Notes: a model not told the origin generated them from the letters alone. 64,000 nucleotides of DNA from Sepiola atlantica (GCA_963556195.1 OY744525.1:41988576-42052575); one strand, 5' to 3'. Numbered from the stretch's first letter, positions 1 through 11,899 are shown. A program made the numbers and translations.

Positions 1-103
1 AAATTCATGACTGGAAAAAATTATCCATAGAAATTGCCTGGAAGAATGGTCTTCTAGGACTGAGGAAAGAGCTTTCCATTTAATGGATCGCCAGTATTAA
101 GGT

Positions 104-345
104 GAATAAAATATCTAATATATAAAGTAAAGTCAGTATCGTTTCTTTATCATCGATAGCTTTTTTTCCTACAAAATCAATATTTGATTCCGGTATAATA
201 GTTCTTCTTGCAGATCGTTGCAACATGTTGTTAAAGAATAAAATGTTATTCAATTTAATTCCTTCCAGAAAATACTTTGTCCGAGTTGGAATTATTTTCA
301 AATGGCCGCCATTTTGAAAAAAGGAAAGTAGCTCTGTATGGAAGA
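104..345 (+). repeat. Interspersed repeat R1, copy 1
   Basis: A roughly 240-bp sequence that recurs at 24064-24335 and 25135-25385. All copies begin near AAAATATCT, pass through a CTACAAAATCAATATTTGATT-like block and a CCAGAAAATACTTTG block, and end around a short hairpin reading CTCTGTAT...ATACAGAG in the later copies. The open frame on the minus strand is shared between copies but carries no recognisable domain, so I treat it as non-coding repeat. The class of the element is unknown. Confidence 0.75.
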
Positions 346-847
346 ATATAGATTGAAATCTTTTTATTTAAGATGGCAGCAATGTGAAAATAACTCCAAC
401 CAGAACAGTCTGGAAGGAATTAAGAAAAGTGAAACAAATTGTAAGTAAATACGGGTGGGTATAACTAGTAGTTAATATTTCAAGAAAACCGCTTCAATTC
501 ACGACCATAAAAAGGGAGAGGGGGATATTCATAGCTCTTATGGGGAACAAAAGGGTCACCTCCATTGCCATTATTCATTCATTCAGTCTAAAATGAATAG
601 AATTATTCATTTTAGGCAAGTGTTTTAATATATGTCAAAGATTTTTGATTTTTAAGGAATTTCATTGCAGTAATTACAGAATCCCCACTATTGGGCTTCC
701 AACTATGTTCGAAAAATAGTGATTCCACTGTAAAAGTACTTTGATATTCTGAAGTCGTGTCTATTCAATCTACATTGTATGCAATGAAAATATTATTTCA
801 AATTGAAGCATTACAGACCAACGAAAATGCTAATTAAAACTTAACAA
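346..847. other. No recognisable feature
   Basis: AT-rich sequence with no open frame of note and no copy found elsewhere in the window. A short ATTCATT/AATGAAT direct and inverted motif near 570-620 is the only structure seen. Confidence 0.5.
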
Positions 848-1105
848 CCCGACAAACAGCAAAATCCCACCCCTTCACTGTAGAGGTCCACAGATGCCAG
901 AAGGCTTGCTACTCTAATAGCTTCATTCCTCAAACTGCTTGTTTTTGGAATTCCCTCCTTGCTTCTTGTTTCCCCGATGTACCAACATGCAGAAATTTAA
1001 ATGTAATGTGCACAAACATCTAGCTGCACAACTTCCCACTTAGGGGTCAGATTTATATGGGCATCCTAATTCACAGTAACCCCCTACGTCTCAGTGACAA
1101 TTATC
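848..1105 (+). mobile_element. Non-LTR retrotransposon 3' fragment (family JA), copy 1
   Basis: This stretch matches 4735-5295 and the two halves of 20289-21030. In translation it reads like the extreme C-terminus of a non-LTR reverse transcriptase ORF: a TVE/TVEVPR-like piece followed by the SFFP.TA..WNSLPAS-type motif that is common at the ends of Jockey/CR1-like ORF2 proteins. It is frameshifted and 5' truncated, as expected for a dead-on-arrival LINE copy. It ends near ACGTCTCAGTGACAAT, the same end as copy 2. The clade assignment is tentative. Confidence 0.7.
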
Positions 1106-1654
1106 AGGGATGCGAGACCTTCGTTTTGTAGCAGAATTCCCCTTTTTTTGTAATTCAGAAAAAGCGGAATTTCACTTTATAAAAAGATTTTCTCTTTAAT
1201 TTTGTTTTTTTTAAGCAAATACTGATTTATAGTTTTTGCCATTTGGCTCGATTTAGAGAAGGGGGGGGGGATGCATCCCTCCTCCCGGAAAATTCGTCAG
1301 GGGGGGGTCGTGACCGCACAGGTTGGAAAATACATCTCGATTTCAGCTTTTTTGGCATTGGCCAATCACATCCCTGTTTCATAGAGATGCTAATTAAAAA
1401 TTAAAATAAGATTCATCCTCTCAACCTGTTTGTTTAGTGATGAAAATGATATTTCAAACTGACCTGTGTGACAGACCAGCATGACAGACCAAAACTTTGC
1501 ATACAGATGTAAAGATGCATAAAAAATCTGGCTATATATATAACACTTCAACAAATAATTAAGGGAATTAAGGTTATTCAACAACAACAAATAATAGTTA
1601 ATGATTTTGAACAAGGACATTTTATTATGTAAATATCAGGAAGTATCATCAGAT
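1106..1654. other. AT-rich DNA, no feature recognised
   Basis: Contains a G-run at 1261-1270 and a second at about 1301-1307. An open frame on the minus strand (1390-1620) has low complexity and no recognisable motif. Confidence 0.5.
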
Positions 1655-1960
1655 ATTCTACTGGCTTGGCAGGCCGAGAGCAGGCTTATGGTTTTTCCTC
1701 AAATAGTGGCGGTGGAGAGGCGCTCATAAAGCCAAGTCAATTCAAGATGGTCCCAGGTGTGACTCGTCATTAATAGACCAAAACTGTTGAGGAGGCCTGC
1801 GTGGTGGTCGGGCCTATCACTCCACTCGTCTTCACAGCAATCTGTTGTAACACAAATCTGATGAGAAGACTGGCGTATTTTGACTGCTTGCAGTTTTCTG
1901 CTGATGCTGCTACATGTCCAGGGTTTGTTGCCGATTTTGTTACTGTCTTTCATTATTTAC
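1655..1960 (-). repeat. Interspersed repeat R2, copy 1
   Basis: Matches 19920-20215 in opposite orientation. Both copies can be translated to a similar peptide (KPWTCSS..LQA.K.R near the start, then L.NS.GLLMT.HT.. LELT near the end). That suggests decay from a common, perhaps once-coding, element. I do not recognise the protein, and both copies contain differences that shift the frame outside the shared segment. Confidence 0.65.
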
Positions 1961-2285
1961 TGTATTCGACTAGTTTGTTTATTGATCGAAGTTGAATGGA
2001 AAAATTCATTCATTTTGAAATCTGCAGACACATTTTACAGTTTTAGGTAAACTTCATGTCTGCATTATCAAGTGATTTCTTTTTCTTTTTGGTAGATGTT
2101 GGCATTTGTTTAATAGCTTTTTATCACAGACCTAGCTGGCACTCATAGCGTTGCCCAGAAATAAATAATGACCCCAGTGTACTTCTGCTTCTAGCCCTTT
2201 TTCATGCTTATTTTTTAATTTTTTTTATTTAAGTGTACTTCTTATTTATTGATTTATAAAGTCAAATGATGTATTTGTGGTTTAT
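1961..2285. other. No recognisable feature
   Basis: AT-rich, with a T-run around 2215-2230. Nothing repeated or coding was recognised. Confidence 0.45.
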
Positions 2286-2465
2286 TATACTTCCTCCGTG
2301 TTCCTAACATCAAATAGAATTTCATGAACAGTTTCTTTCCAAGAACTTCCCATTTGTGGAACACATTTCTGCAAAGGTGCTTCTCTGGGGGGTACGATAG
2401 GGTCCTCTTCAAATCTAATGTCAATAAACACTTGACATAAACCGTCATCATAAGTAATTATGTAG
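2286..2465 (+). mobile_element. Non-LTR retrotransposon 3' fragment (family JB), copy 1
   Basis: Matches 12325-12625 and 57062-57338. The plus strand encodes a decayed C-terminus of a LINE ORF2: a block like FFPRTS.LWNTF followed by GGYDRVLFKSNVNKHLT, the usual last residues of Jockey/CR1-like reverse transcriptase proteins. The 3' UTR present in the other copies is missing here. Confidence 0.65.
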
Positions 2466-2705
2466 CGCCATGCCTTCAAGAAAAGGATGAAGAATTAACG
2501 CACCCTGAATCAAAAGTGAGTTTGTTTATAGATTCTGTTGCTTAGATCCCGTTGTCATCCTTGCGTTTTCCGTGGGAGAATTAACAGCAAAACGCAATTT
2601 AAAAATTATATTTTTCCAGCTAATGTGTGTGTGTAGTCGTGGTTGTTGCAGATCACTAAAAAGTTTGTGTGGATGTCACTATCTTGTCTCTACTGCAACA
2701 AAACT

Positions 2706-3102
2706 TGTAGCAGTCACCAATAGGGACTACTTTTGAATGCGTAATCACTGTCCCTGTGAGCTGGCTTGTCCAATCAAATCACAGGGCGCAGTAATATCGT
2801 TAGTTCCCTAAGGGACTACTTATGTCCCCTTAGGGTTCGAAGAAAAAGAACAGACGACCTCCTGGCACCAGCTTGGACACATCGCAGAGAGCACCAGCGA
2901 GGAACGAGGAAACGCTCTCTCTCCCACCGCCGTCGCAACTTGACGACTACTACCATCTTCACCTGAAGAAATCCACGAGTGGCCCTAAGAACTCTTATAT
3001 TCTTCCTCTCCCTCAGACGGACACAGTCCCACTCTCTTCTACCTATACCAAACGGTATAGGTAACCTTGAGTTAATAAAACCCCTTTTTGTTATAGTTAC
3101 AG
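2706..3102 (+). mobile_element. Candidate solo LTR
   Basis: This stretch begins TGTAGCAG and ends GTTACA, giving TG...CA termini. It is much more GC-rich than its surroundings in the middle, and carries AATAAA near its 3' end (around 3075). No second copy, primer binding site or clean target duplication was seen. The other candidate at 34251-34785 also begins with a GTAGCAGT-like block, which is weak support. A host promoter or untranslated exon remains possible. Confidence 0.3.
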
Positions 3103-3570
3103 AAATACTTTTCGTTGTTCCGTTTCTTTACGAGAAGATAAAAGGATAACCCCTTTCATCAACTCATCATCCCCTTACAAACTCTCTCTGTCTATTTTTT
3201 CCCCTGCTTATATAAACACTTTGCAGTCATCTTTTCTTTGTTTTCTAGCGAATTTCTAAATTCCAACAGCAATAAAATAAAATTCCGACATCAACTGTAA
3301 CTACATTCCAAAAATGTATTGTTCTTTTGTGTTCTTTCTCACCTACTTCTTTCATGTCGGAATTTGAATTCCGTTAACATCCGATCTCTGTTTTGGGTTA
3401 AATTCCATTTTAACACCCGATCTCTACTGTTGGTCAGATTCCTTACTTCTAGAATTATCCGTGTAATAATTTTATTTTCAAATGCGTAGTTTTTAAATTT
3501 CTGTTTCCCATCATCACTATTGTATTGGAAACGGTTATCCTCATTTTTCTTGTTTGTCCTACCTTAGCAT
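3103..3570. other. No recognisable feature
   Basis: Contains a degenerate duplicated phrase (CCGATCTCT.TGTT near 3380 and again near 3418) but no coding or mobile-element signature I can name. Confidence 0.4.
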
Positions 3571-3640
3571 TTACATGTAGGCCTTATCCTCGAGTGACAA
3601 TTAGCCTTAATAAGTGATGATTCATCAGTAAAAAAAAAAG
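3571..3640 (+). mobile_element. Family JB LINE, 3' UTR tail only
   Basis: Matches the last 65-70 bp of the JB copies at 12325-12625 and 57062-57338, including the shared end GTGATGATTCATCAGTAAAA, and runs into an A-rich tail. This is a severely 5'-truncated LINE insertion. Confidence 0.65.
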
Positions 3641-3796
3641 AAAGATCCCATGATGTTAATGTAAAATTCCTTAATACCACCATTGGATTCTTCATAAATA
3701 AATTTTACTCACAAATAATTGTTTGATCTTGGTATAGGGCTTTATTTTCAATTGTGTTCCCGGACAGGATGACAACAAGATATAGACATAGACAGA

Positions 3797-3850
3797 TATC
3801 ATCATCATCATTATCAGGGTCCTTTTTTATTTCACTCCTGTCATTTACAG
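3797..3850 (-). mobile_element. Family LINE-D 3' end fragment
   Basis: The sequence ATCATCATCATTATCAGGGT followed by CCTTTTTTATTTCACTCC is the same 3' end with a (GAT)n tail as at 4168-4600, in the same orientation. It is a very short, 5'-truncated copy. Confidence 0.65.
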
Positions 3851-4167
3851 AAAGAGTGAGTCTTTTTTTCAGCACCGTCATCTAATTTACATACATGCGC
3901 CTGTACACACCATGAACACGTAAGTAAATTAGATGGCAAAATAATAAGTTTCTTTATTTTTATCTAAAAATGATAAGACTTCTATATAGTACTATACTAC
4001 TGATAATATAGAAAGAAATAGACTTATTTTTAGTTATGCAAGAAGAAATGTCTTAAAAGATGTCATAGTTTCTGAATTTTCGAATGAAATCAAACTAGAA
4101 TAAATGGTGGTAGTGTTCATGACTCAACGGGTCACGCATACATCTAGTACTATATAAAATTAAATAT
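3851..4167. other. No recognisable feature
   Basis: AT-rich, with an inverted TCTAATTTAC / GTAAATTAGA pair around 3882-3935. No coding or repeat match was recognised. Confidence 0.4.
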
Positions 4168-4171
4168 ACAT

Positions 4172-4208
<37 letters not shown>

Positions 4209-4600
4209 GGGTCCTTTTTTATTTCACTCCTGGTGGAGGAACCTCTCGCTGGTTTCTTTCCACCTTGTTTTATCCCTGGCGAGGTGTGGTCAAGTAAGAC
4301 CTAGTTGACCACCGAGGTCGTCTCTCCACCGGGTTTTTGGCCTTCCTCTAGGGGTCCATTTTGTTGCTCTATATGTCCACCTGTTGTCTGTACATCTCGA
4401 AAGGTGATCTGCCCATCTATGTTTTACCGTTTGTATGGTTGTGATGATGTCATTTACTCTAGTTTGCTGTTTGATCCAGGTGTTTCTTTTTCTATCGTGT
4501 AAACTGATGCCAAGCATAATGCGTTCCATTTTGTATTGTGCCACTCTTAGATTTTTGTTATACATATTTAATTGATGGTCTTTTGAAATCTATGAAAGAT
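4168..4600 (-). mobile_element. RTE-like LINE fragment (LINE-D): RT C-terminus with (GAT)n tail
   Basis: A minus-strand frame (4290-4565) encodes 91 residues with the sequence logic of RTE-type reverse transcriptase C-termini: LRVAQ..MER.MLGISL.DR, then W..Q.TRV.DI, then KHRWADHL.R..D.RWT, then PRGRPK.RW.DDL near the end. Downstream on the minus strand the element ends in the phrase shared with 3797-3850 and a (GAT)n run at about 4172-4207. Microsatellite tails are typical of RTE-like LINEs. It is 5' truncated and lacks the endonuclease and most of the RT. Confidence 0.8.
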
Positions 4601-4734
4601 GAATGTGTTGCGCCATTAACTTTTGGATGCACGCATGAGGCGAAGGATATACAACATTTATATTATAAAAGATGTGTTCATGAATAAACGACATTTTATA
4701 ATATTTCTGCAATTGAAAAATTCGAATGTAATAA

Positions 4735-5295
4735 AACAAAAGTGAGCTCCCTTTACCGTGCTAGAAAACTTCTCACATTTGCACGTATCCTATATCTCTG
4801 CAAGGCCACCATCCGCCCATGGAGTATTGCTGTCACATCTGGGCTGGTGCATCATCCACTAGTCTCTCCCTTTTAGACAGGGTCCAAAAAACAGTCTGTA
4901 ATCAAATAGGTCCTTCACTATCTACCAAACTCCAGCCCCTGTCCCATCGTCGCAATGTTGCATCCCTGTGCTTGTTTTACAAGTACTCCAATGGAATGTG
5001 CTCCAACGAACTTGCTGCTCTCATGCCCTCTCGACGTTAATACATACAACAAACCCGACAATCAGCTAATTCCTACCCATTTACTGTGGAGGTCCCCAGA
5101 TGCTGGAGGACTTTCTACTCTATTAGCTTCTTTCCTCGGACTGCTAGCCTTTGGAATTCCCTCCCTGCTCCCTGACATGTACCGATATGCATAAATTTAA
5201 ATGAACATCTCACAACTCAACTCCCCACTTAGGATGCCCTCTATAAATCTGGCCCATAATCTACAGCAGCCCCTTATGTCTCGGTGACAATGTGC
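4735..5295 (+). mobile_element. Non-LTR retrotransposon 3' fragment (family JA), copy 2
   Basis: The longest JA copy. Successive frames read SLYRARKLLTFARILYL.KATIR, then MEYCCHIWAGAS..SLSLLDRVQK, then LQPLSHRRNVASLCLFYKY.NG.CS.EL, then a frameshift into PFTVEVPRC and FFPRTASLWNSLPA. This is the thumb/C-terminal part of a Jockey/CR1-like LINE reverse transcriptase. At least two frameshifts make it a pseudogene. It ends near GTCTCGGTGACAAT, the shared JA 3' end. Confidence 0.8.
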
Positions 5296-5985
5296 CTTGT
5301 TTGGGGTGAATTGAAGCACATAGAAAAAAACAACAAAAAAACACGATATATCAAATTTCTTCAAATTGAGAAATTAGACTTCACAAAGACAAATAATTCA
5401 AATCTAAAATTTGACCGTAAAACCTTATTTTATATTAAAAATTATATTTAAAAAAGCATTTACATTAGGGAAATATCACATTATTTTATGTAAACGATTT
5501 GGAGTCTGTTAGGGTGATAAAATGCAACACTTTTCATAGCGGTAATTTAACAGTTTTGAAAATGTCATTTATCGTAATTTGCATTCAAACTCTTCAGATA
5601 CTAACAAGAATCTATGGCCCTTCAGAAGGAGGAAGTACTGGACATGCATGAATGGGATTTCGATGAATAAAAACTTAAGGAAATGGCGAAGGAAAGATAT
5701 GGATATATTAGAGGTCACCAGCTAGCAAGGGCTCGCTTTACATGTATGGCGTTTTGTGAATGAACGAAAGAAGGAAAAGACTACAAACAAGAATAGCATT
5801 TAATAAATGAAAAACGAAAGAAAGCACTATTTTAGACAACGAAACATTTTATAATTAACAATTTATTTTAGATCAGGCATTGGTAAATATTAGAGTTCGT
5901 TTTAATGAGTGAAATGTTCTTCGTAAAGTTTATTTAAACTCGTGTTCTTTGTTAGCAATTGTTCATCGTAATTAGGTAAACACGG
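5296..5985. other. No recognisable feature
   Basis: AT-rich. The segment 5600-5700 (CTTCAGAAGGAGGAAGTACT and onward) has modest coding-like composition but no usable frame. A G-run lies at about 5984-5995. Confidence 0.4.
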
Positions 5986-6214
5986 GGGGGGGGGCTAAAC
6001 ATGTGTATGTCTATCTATTAGTGCGTGAGTCATAGTGTGTGCGTGTTTCTGCTACTGTGTATTAAGTAGGGGGTGCGCGCGGGGCAAGGATAGCTTGTAC
6101 GTACTTCTGAAGTGTTCTTTTTTGTCAACCCCGGCCAAAAGGTCGAGAGAGAACATACTTCTCATGTGTTACTTCGTTGTCTGCCTGGATGAAAAGAGAG
6201 AGATGCGAACTCTC

Positions 6215-6280
6215 CTCGTTCCTTTTATAGGGGTCACGAAGTTCGTGTTGCTTATCGACGTGTCAGTTTCTGATTGGCTG
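6215..6280 (-). promoter_or_regulatory. Candidate Pol II core promoter (CCAAT plus TATA)
   Basis: On the minus strand a CCAATCA box (6271-6277) is followed about 40 bp later by CTATAAAAGG (6221-6230), in a local GC-richer island (about 6060-6300). The spacing and order are those of a TATA-type promoter. Downstream on the minus strand is an ATG-initiated short frame without recognisable protein. It may be the promoter of an unseen gene that reads leftwards, or the U3 region of a decayed LTR; I cannot tell which. Confidence 0.4.
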
Positions 6281-7319
6281 GAGTCTTCAGCTAACAGTGA
6301 ATGACAAAAAAGCATATCCAAACGATGCAAAGAAAGAAAGGGAGTAGAAATTCACGCCATTTGCATTTTAGCATTCGTTTGGATCGCATTTTTTGTTCTG
6401 CCACAAATCCATGGCAGTCTTCTGTTTCTTACTGTACAAATAATTGCTAACTAAATATTCCTTACATAAATAAAGCGAATAGGCATCTCATTTATTTATT
6501 TAAAGTTGTAACGATTTAACTATTTTAAAAATATTAAAACACTAAATATTCTCTTATTATCGTTGAAATAAATGGCAACTGTTTGTTCATAAATAAAACG
6601 AATGCTTTATTTTTTTAATTTATTTATTGTAAGAGTTTGAATTTTTATTAAATAGTCTCTTCGTTTTTTTTTTTGTTTAATTGTTAAAATAAACTCTTTA
6701 CCGTAAAAATAATTGCTGGCTGAATATTTTTATTTAAACGAAGTACCTGAAGTTGATGACTAGGGCAGAAGTCTATTTACATCGTCTTATTCGATTTTTG
6801 AACAGTTCATTTTAAAATGGGTAAAATTCAAATTTTTGGCAAACAGCGACACCAGATAATCAACTATCACTCTTTTTTGCATTTCACCTTTTACAATCAG
6901 GCGATCTCATTGTTTTTAATGAGGTGGAAGGTGATAACGTACGTACAAATGAATGTGCAAGCATATTATTATACAGATTATTTTCATCATTGCAAATTTC
7001 TTTGATGGTTGGTTAGTTTATAGGTACATCAACCCTTGCCAAATCCTTGTCTTATCTTGCTGATATGATTGCTAAACAGAATTCATTGCAAATCGTTATT
7101 AAAGAACAAATGTTTTTCTTTGTAAATAGGTGTGTTATTTTAATAAGCGATTCTTTGCATTAATTCATTGCAAGTAGATTCTTTGATTGGTAACTGTTGG
7201 AAATAAATTATTTTGAGGAACACTTTATGTGTTGAACATCTTTTTTTTTCTTCATATCATAGTTGATATGTTATCCCTTAATGATACTATTACTTCTATT
7301 AATGTACAATTGTACTATC
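6281..7319. other. AT-rich DNA, no feature recognised
   Basis: Long runs of A and T and short frames only. The open frame at 6817-7005 has no recognisable motif. Nothing repeated in the window was found here. Confidence 0.45.
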
Positions 7320-7570
7320 TTTCAATGCTCAATTTATGGGAGGGGATAGCGTAGTGTATGTTCTGTTGTCATGACCATCCTTGCATGAATTACCTCTTCA
7401 CATGGAAGGGGTAGATGGGTAGTATATGTTCGTTTGTTATATAATCTTCCCAGGCATTACCACCTCCTTTGGGAGAGAAGCAGTATCTGTTCTGTTGTCA
7501 CGAGATAATCTTCCCATGCATTAACACCTCCAGTGTAATATATATCCGTTCGTACATTATATCATCCCAA
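7320..7570. repeat. Imperfect minisatellite, about 85-bp unit
   Basis: About three degenerate units, each with a TGTTCTGTTGTCATGA- or TGTTCGTT-like block followed by CATCCTTGCATGAATTACCTC-like sequence (ATAATCTTCCCATGCATTA in later units). A related array lies at 30775-31050 in the opposite orientation, so this is probably a dispersed element with internal repeats rather than a locus-specific satellite. Confidence 0.55.
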
Positions 7571-7735
7571 AATATGACATTTAAGGAAGCGTCTATTTGC
7601 TAGCATTAAGAATGATAATAGCATTTGAACCTTCAATGATGTCTGTTGTTGCATATTCGATACACTTGTAATATTGCGTGGGAAGTTCTTCGATCCCCCA
7701 CTAGAGGGCCTGTAATCTTCTCGTTGACAGAAAAC

Positions 7736-7815
7736 TTATCCCATCTCAGAACCCCATATTACTAGTTTTAATCTTATTTTTTACTTTCTATAAATATTTT
7801 CAAGTTATAAATGAA
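7736..7815 (+). repeat. Repeat R4, fragment
   Basis: The phrase GAACCCCATATTA followed by a T-rich block and TTTTCAAGTTATAAAT matches the 3' part of the R4 units at 16240-17600. Confidence 0.55.
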
Positions 7816-9460
7816 AACTATTAAAACGTTTTCTTTTCATTGGTGTCGGACATCCATAAACAGTAGACACCACAATATAACTGTAAAAAAACAAAACGAT
7901 TATTTTGTATTCCCAAAGTAATTGTCTCGAGCTTGAAAGAAAGAAAGATTGATCGAAAATGTCAAATTACTTTAAATTAAAAGTAATTTTGGCCAAAACC
8001 ATGGGACTGTTTAGTAAGTTATATTTGAAACACGAACTGTTGTTATAGTTTGTTTATTTTTTATTTGGATGGGGGGGGGGGTCACAATTTCTTCGGCAGT
8101 CGGCAGTGTAATACATGTTAAGTGAATTGCTTGTTATTACGAAAATAAAACATCAAGCGAATTAACTATTAAAGAACATTAGAATAAATTAGTTAATTAA
8201 TCCAATTCCCTTAGCATTCGTTACCAGGGTAACAAAGTTTTCATTTTTTTAAAATCGCCAATCTCCATGACCTGCCATGACAATATTTTATGCCCATCTA
8301 AAAATCTCGTTTATGCAAAAATAATAAAACCTGACCCAATGTAAATAGTGCTGAATAACGGTGATAATTTTTTATTCATAAAAAAAAAATATATTAATAT
8401 TTATTCGAAACACATACTATTGTTATGGTATCTGTTTTTGAAATTTTTTCAGCAGTCGGCAGAAAGATACAATGTAAGTGAGCAAATGCACTGTTTTTAT
8501 TCTTTTACGATGAATGTCTGGAAATGTATGTTATTAATTTTGTGTTCCTGTCGTAATGAAGAGAAGAAGAGTACATGTGAAATAGGGAGTGAAAAACATT
8601 CTTACTTTCTTTAATAATAAACAAGAAGACAATTAAATAGTGAGCAGAATAGAATATTAAAAAAATCGAAGAAACAGATCGAAAGTATTTTTTTTCTTTC
8701 TAACAACACGGACCAAACTATTCAGCACTAATATCGGGAGGGACTTACTTTATATATTAGATATACAGACACAAGGTTGACTGATGATGGTTGAACAAGC
8801 TAGCATATAGGCAAACTCTTTCGTCTTCTTCTCTGAAGTGACTCTCTATCTGTTAGTGATGTTTTACTTCGCATGTGTTGGTGAGCATCTTCTTCCTTGC
8901 ACACGGGATGAGCGATACCTGATTAGTTGTCTAGATCAACCTTTAAATTATAGTTCTAAAAGCATCTCAGAAAATGAACAGCCCACTCAAAGCCGGCCTA
9001 ACTTTGATGAGGACAATAGTCCAAAGATAAATAATGTAAAATAATCTTAAACAATTGCTAAAACATCTTTTCAGTTATTGTTTACTCCATGAAGCTTAAG
9101 TGATGAATTTTATCAAAATATTTTTTTCGGCTAAGCCGTAAGACTTCGACTATGAAAAAAAAGAAGAAAAGAAAAAAAAAAAGGAAAATATTGTCTGTCC
9201 CATGAAGAAGGTTTTTAAAACCGAAAATTTGGATGAAAAAAAAATGATTTAATAAATATTTCATTTCAAAATCTCGCGTCATGTTAACTGATTCTTACAT
9301 TTCAAAGTTATCATTATAACGGCGCTTCTAAAACTGTAGTAAAATTTAAATCTCATTTTTTTTATTTATTTATTTATTTACTTTTATTCATTTTCTGTTT
9401 TTCTATTGTCTCCATTTGCAATTAAATATCTTCTAGTTGAATTGTCTCTAGAAAAGGTTC
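7816..9460. other. No recognisable feature
   Basis: AT-rich, with a G-run at about 8070-8080 and a purine-rich patch at 9155-9185. Open frames at 8348-8614 and 8838-9044 have no recognised domain and no neighbouring support such as splice-flanked homologous exons. I regard them as chance frames. Confidence 0.4.
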
Positions 9461-9864
9461 ACTCAGTTATGGCGTCCAAATATTACGTCACACATTTCGG
9501 CCGATGTAAAAGAAAAAAAATGCTATATTATTTGGGCCGGTAACATAATAAAAATAGATTTGAAATATTTTTTAAATTGAATCCTTTTATTTTTTTTTTA
9601 TTTTGAAAATATTAATTCACAAATTGTTTATTTTTCTTTTTACATTATATTATTTTAGTCTTTTTTTTGTTTACTTTTGCAAATAATTCTGAATTTTGCA
9701 GTATTAACAAATACTAAAAATATAATTGAAATATATTAAAATATTTAAAAAACAATTTTTTTTGCAAATAATTAAAAGTAAAAATAATAATAAAAAGTCC
9801 GCGATAATGAAAGAGTCATTATTTTTTAAACTTGTGACGTAACATTTGGACGCCATAACTGAGT
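9461..9864. mobile_element. MITE-1, about 400 bp with terminal inverted repeats
   Basis: The ends are inverted copies: ACTCAGTTATGGCGTCCAAA at the left and its complement at the right (to 9864), extending inward through a further TTACGTCACA block. That gives about 33 bp of terminal inverted repeat with one mismatch. The interior is AT-rich and non-coding. No clear target duplication was seen. The structure is that of a non-autonomous DNA transposon; its superfamily is not evident. Confidence 0.75.
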
Positions 9865-10764
9865 TCATATCTTCAAGATGTCCTTTTTAACAGAAGTAAT
9901 AATCTGCCTTTGTAATTCTGATGAAATGCTAATCAGTTTTCCTCAGTAAATGCGTTAGTATTTTATAGCAGCCTCTTAGTCGTATACTAATGTCGAGGCA
10001 CGTTATTGTCAATAACAGTAACTTCTGTCAATATTGGTTCCATTCATCATCGGGTGAAATCGGTGATTAAATTTCATGAAATCTGCATATCGAACTGAAT
10101 AAATCCAATATACCAGAAAGTTAATCAATAATCTTGTCATCGTTACAATCTCACAGCAACACCAGGTGTCCCTGAAGAATTCATGTCGGCAGAGATTCAA
10201 AATAATTCGTTTTTTTTAATTAAAAAATACAACAAATACAAAACAAGAAATAAAGTAAAAAAAAAAAAAAAATGTCTGTCAGAGACAACCTTTTATTTAT
10301 TTATCAAAAAATTATTCACAAGGATCCATAAAAAAAACTTTTCTTTTTTAAAAATTTTTTTTAGAAAATGATGGAGTTTCTTTTTTTTGTTTGTTTGTTT
10401 GTTTGTTTCACTATTTTTTTCGTGATTGTGGAAGTTGGTGGTGATTATTTTGTTCTAAGCATTGACTGTCACACACATCTGGTCTCAAATCAATCCACTG
10501 TGTGCAGTCAGGAATGTGACCAATATTAGTTGTCTTTACACATCGGGCAATGGTGTTTGTATCTCGTGGAGAGGAGAAATTTTTAGGCATAAGCCACTTC
10601 TGTTGTGGTTGACAAAATCTTGTGTTGGACTGGCCTGCAAGAACAAGAACAAAAAATATGAGTTCTCAGTTTTATTTTGCGACATTTAAAACAAAAAAAA
10701 ACTTCTTTTAAATGCTAGAGCTTGGATTAGATTGTTTTAGTTAGGAAAAAGTGAATTTTCAAAT
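9865..10764. other. No recognisable gene; (TTTG)n microsatellite
   Basis: A (TTTG)n run sits at about 10387-10408 and a poly-A patch at 10258-10272. Frames at 10009-10200 (minus), 10183-10371 and 10462-10689 have no recognised domains. Confidence 0.45.
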
Positions 10765-11340
10765 TAATCATATTCGGTTTAACGTCTTTTTTTTACATAC
10801 TGGCATGTTTTGGACGGCTTTAAGAAATTGACTTCCAAACTAATCTATCTCTGACCAGGTCTTTATTTATTTATCTCAAGTTCATTTTAATCACTTCCTC
10901 CCATGTTTTCTTTAGCCTTTCCCTGCGAACTGTTCTACATCTACTGCCCCAAGAACTCTCATCCATTCTTTCAACATGGTCATATCATCGAAGTCTACCA
11001 TTCTGCATTCATCTCCCTATACTCTCCAGATTTAATCTTCCTCTGAGGTCATCAGATCTAAGCCTGTCTTTAAAACTTACATTACACATCCATCGTATCA
11101 TTCTCATATCATTTCTCTCCATGCAACGCATGTTCTCAACTCTCACTGGCCAGGTTTCACTTCCACACATCATCACACTGCATGTACATGCTTGATAGAC
11201 TCTTCCCTTGGTCGACAGTGGTAATGCTCCACTGCTTAACAAAGGCAGAAGTTTTCTGAACTTACTGCATCCACTCCTAACTATTGCAATCACACTAGCA
11301 CCTGCTCCACCATGTGCTCCAATAGTATCACCAAAGGTAA
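10765..11340 (-). mobile_element. Non-LTR retrotransposon fragment (LINE-C): RT C-terminus and 3' UTR
   Basis: The minus strand encodes a decayed LINE ORF2 C-terminus: KFRKLLPLLSS.ALPLSTKGRVYQAC, then SVMMCGSETWPVRVENMRCMERNDMRMIRWMCNVS and KDRLRSDDLRGRL. These are standard end-of-RT motifs in this kind of element. Further downstream on the minus strand the 3' UTR reads through the complement of CTGGCATGTTTTGGACGG and of TTCGGTTTAACGTC. Copies are at 14284-14735, 16562-16855 and 52125-52570, and a plus-strand 3' end is at 12075-12167. All are 5' truncated. Confidence 0.8.
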
Positions 11341-11579
11341 TAAAAAAAAACAACCTTCTAGACAACCCCAATAGCTTCGCCATCAATATAAGGCCATTTT
11401 GTCTACATAAAAGCCAGTTAAATATAAAAAAATAAAACAAAATTTCAAAGTTGTCTGTCTCTGCTCACCAACTCTTTTTTCCTTTCCAACTAAGTGTTAA
11501 ATATCATTACTGCGTATGGTGATATTCCTTTTTCTTTATAATGGACTATTCCAATTTTGTTGTTTTTTCTTTATTACCT

Positions 11580-11890
11580 TAGAATATTAATAGAGAGTGA
11601 CGGAAGCAAGAGTGATAGACGATGTATAGAATAAGAGCAGGACGTCAACAATATACAGTGAAAGATCGTGAAAATGATGAAAGGAAGTTAGCGACGGGTC
11701 ACTTGATGAGTTAATTGCAAATTATGGCTAATTAGAACAATTAGAATGGAAACTTTTGTTTCAAACATAACTCAATCCCCAAACTGAGGAATATTTTAGC
11801 ATGCATTTTGTATGATTAAAATATATAGGCAAAAAGCCTGAGGGAGACAAACTCTGCTTTAGTATAATAATAGATTATACTAAGGGCAGA
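11580..11890 (+). repeat. Interspersed repeat R3, copy 1
   Basis: Matches 47640-47960 in inverted orientation. Shared blocks include AGAGTGA.GGAAGC.AGAGTGATAGAC, TAATTAGAACAATTAGAAT and AACATAACTCAATCCCCAAA. It is non-coding and the class is unknown. Confidence 0.65.
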
Positions 11891-11899
11891 TGAAGTGCT

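Noticed and set aside
8348..9044. Host genes at 8348-8614 and 8838-9044
   Set aside because: Short frames with no recognised domain or repeat/exon context; plausible by chance in 64 kb.
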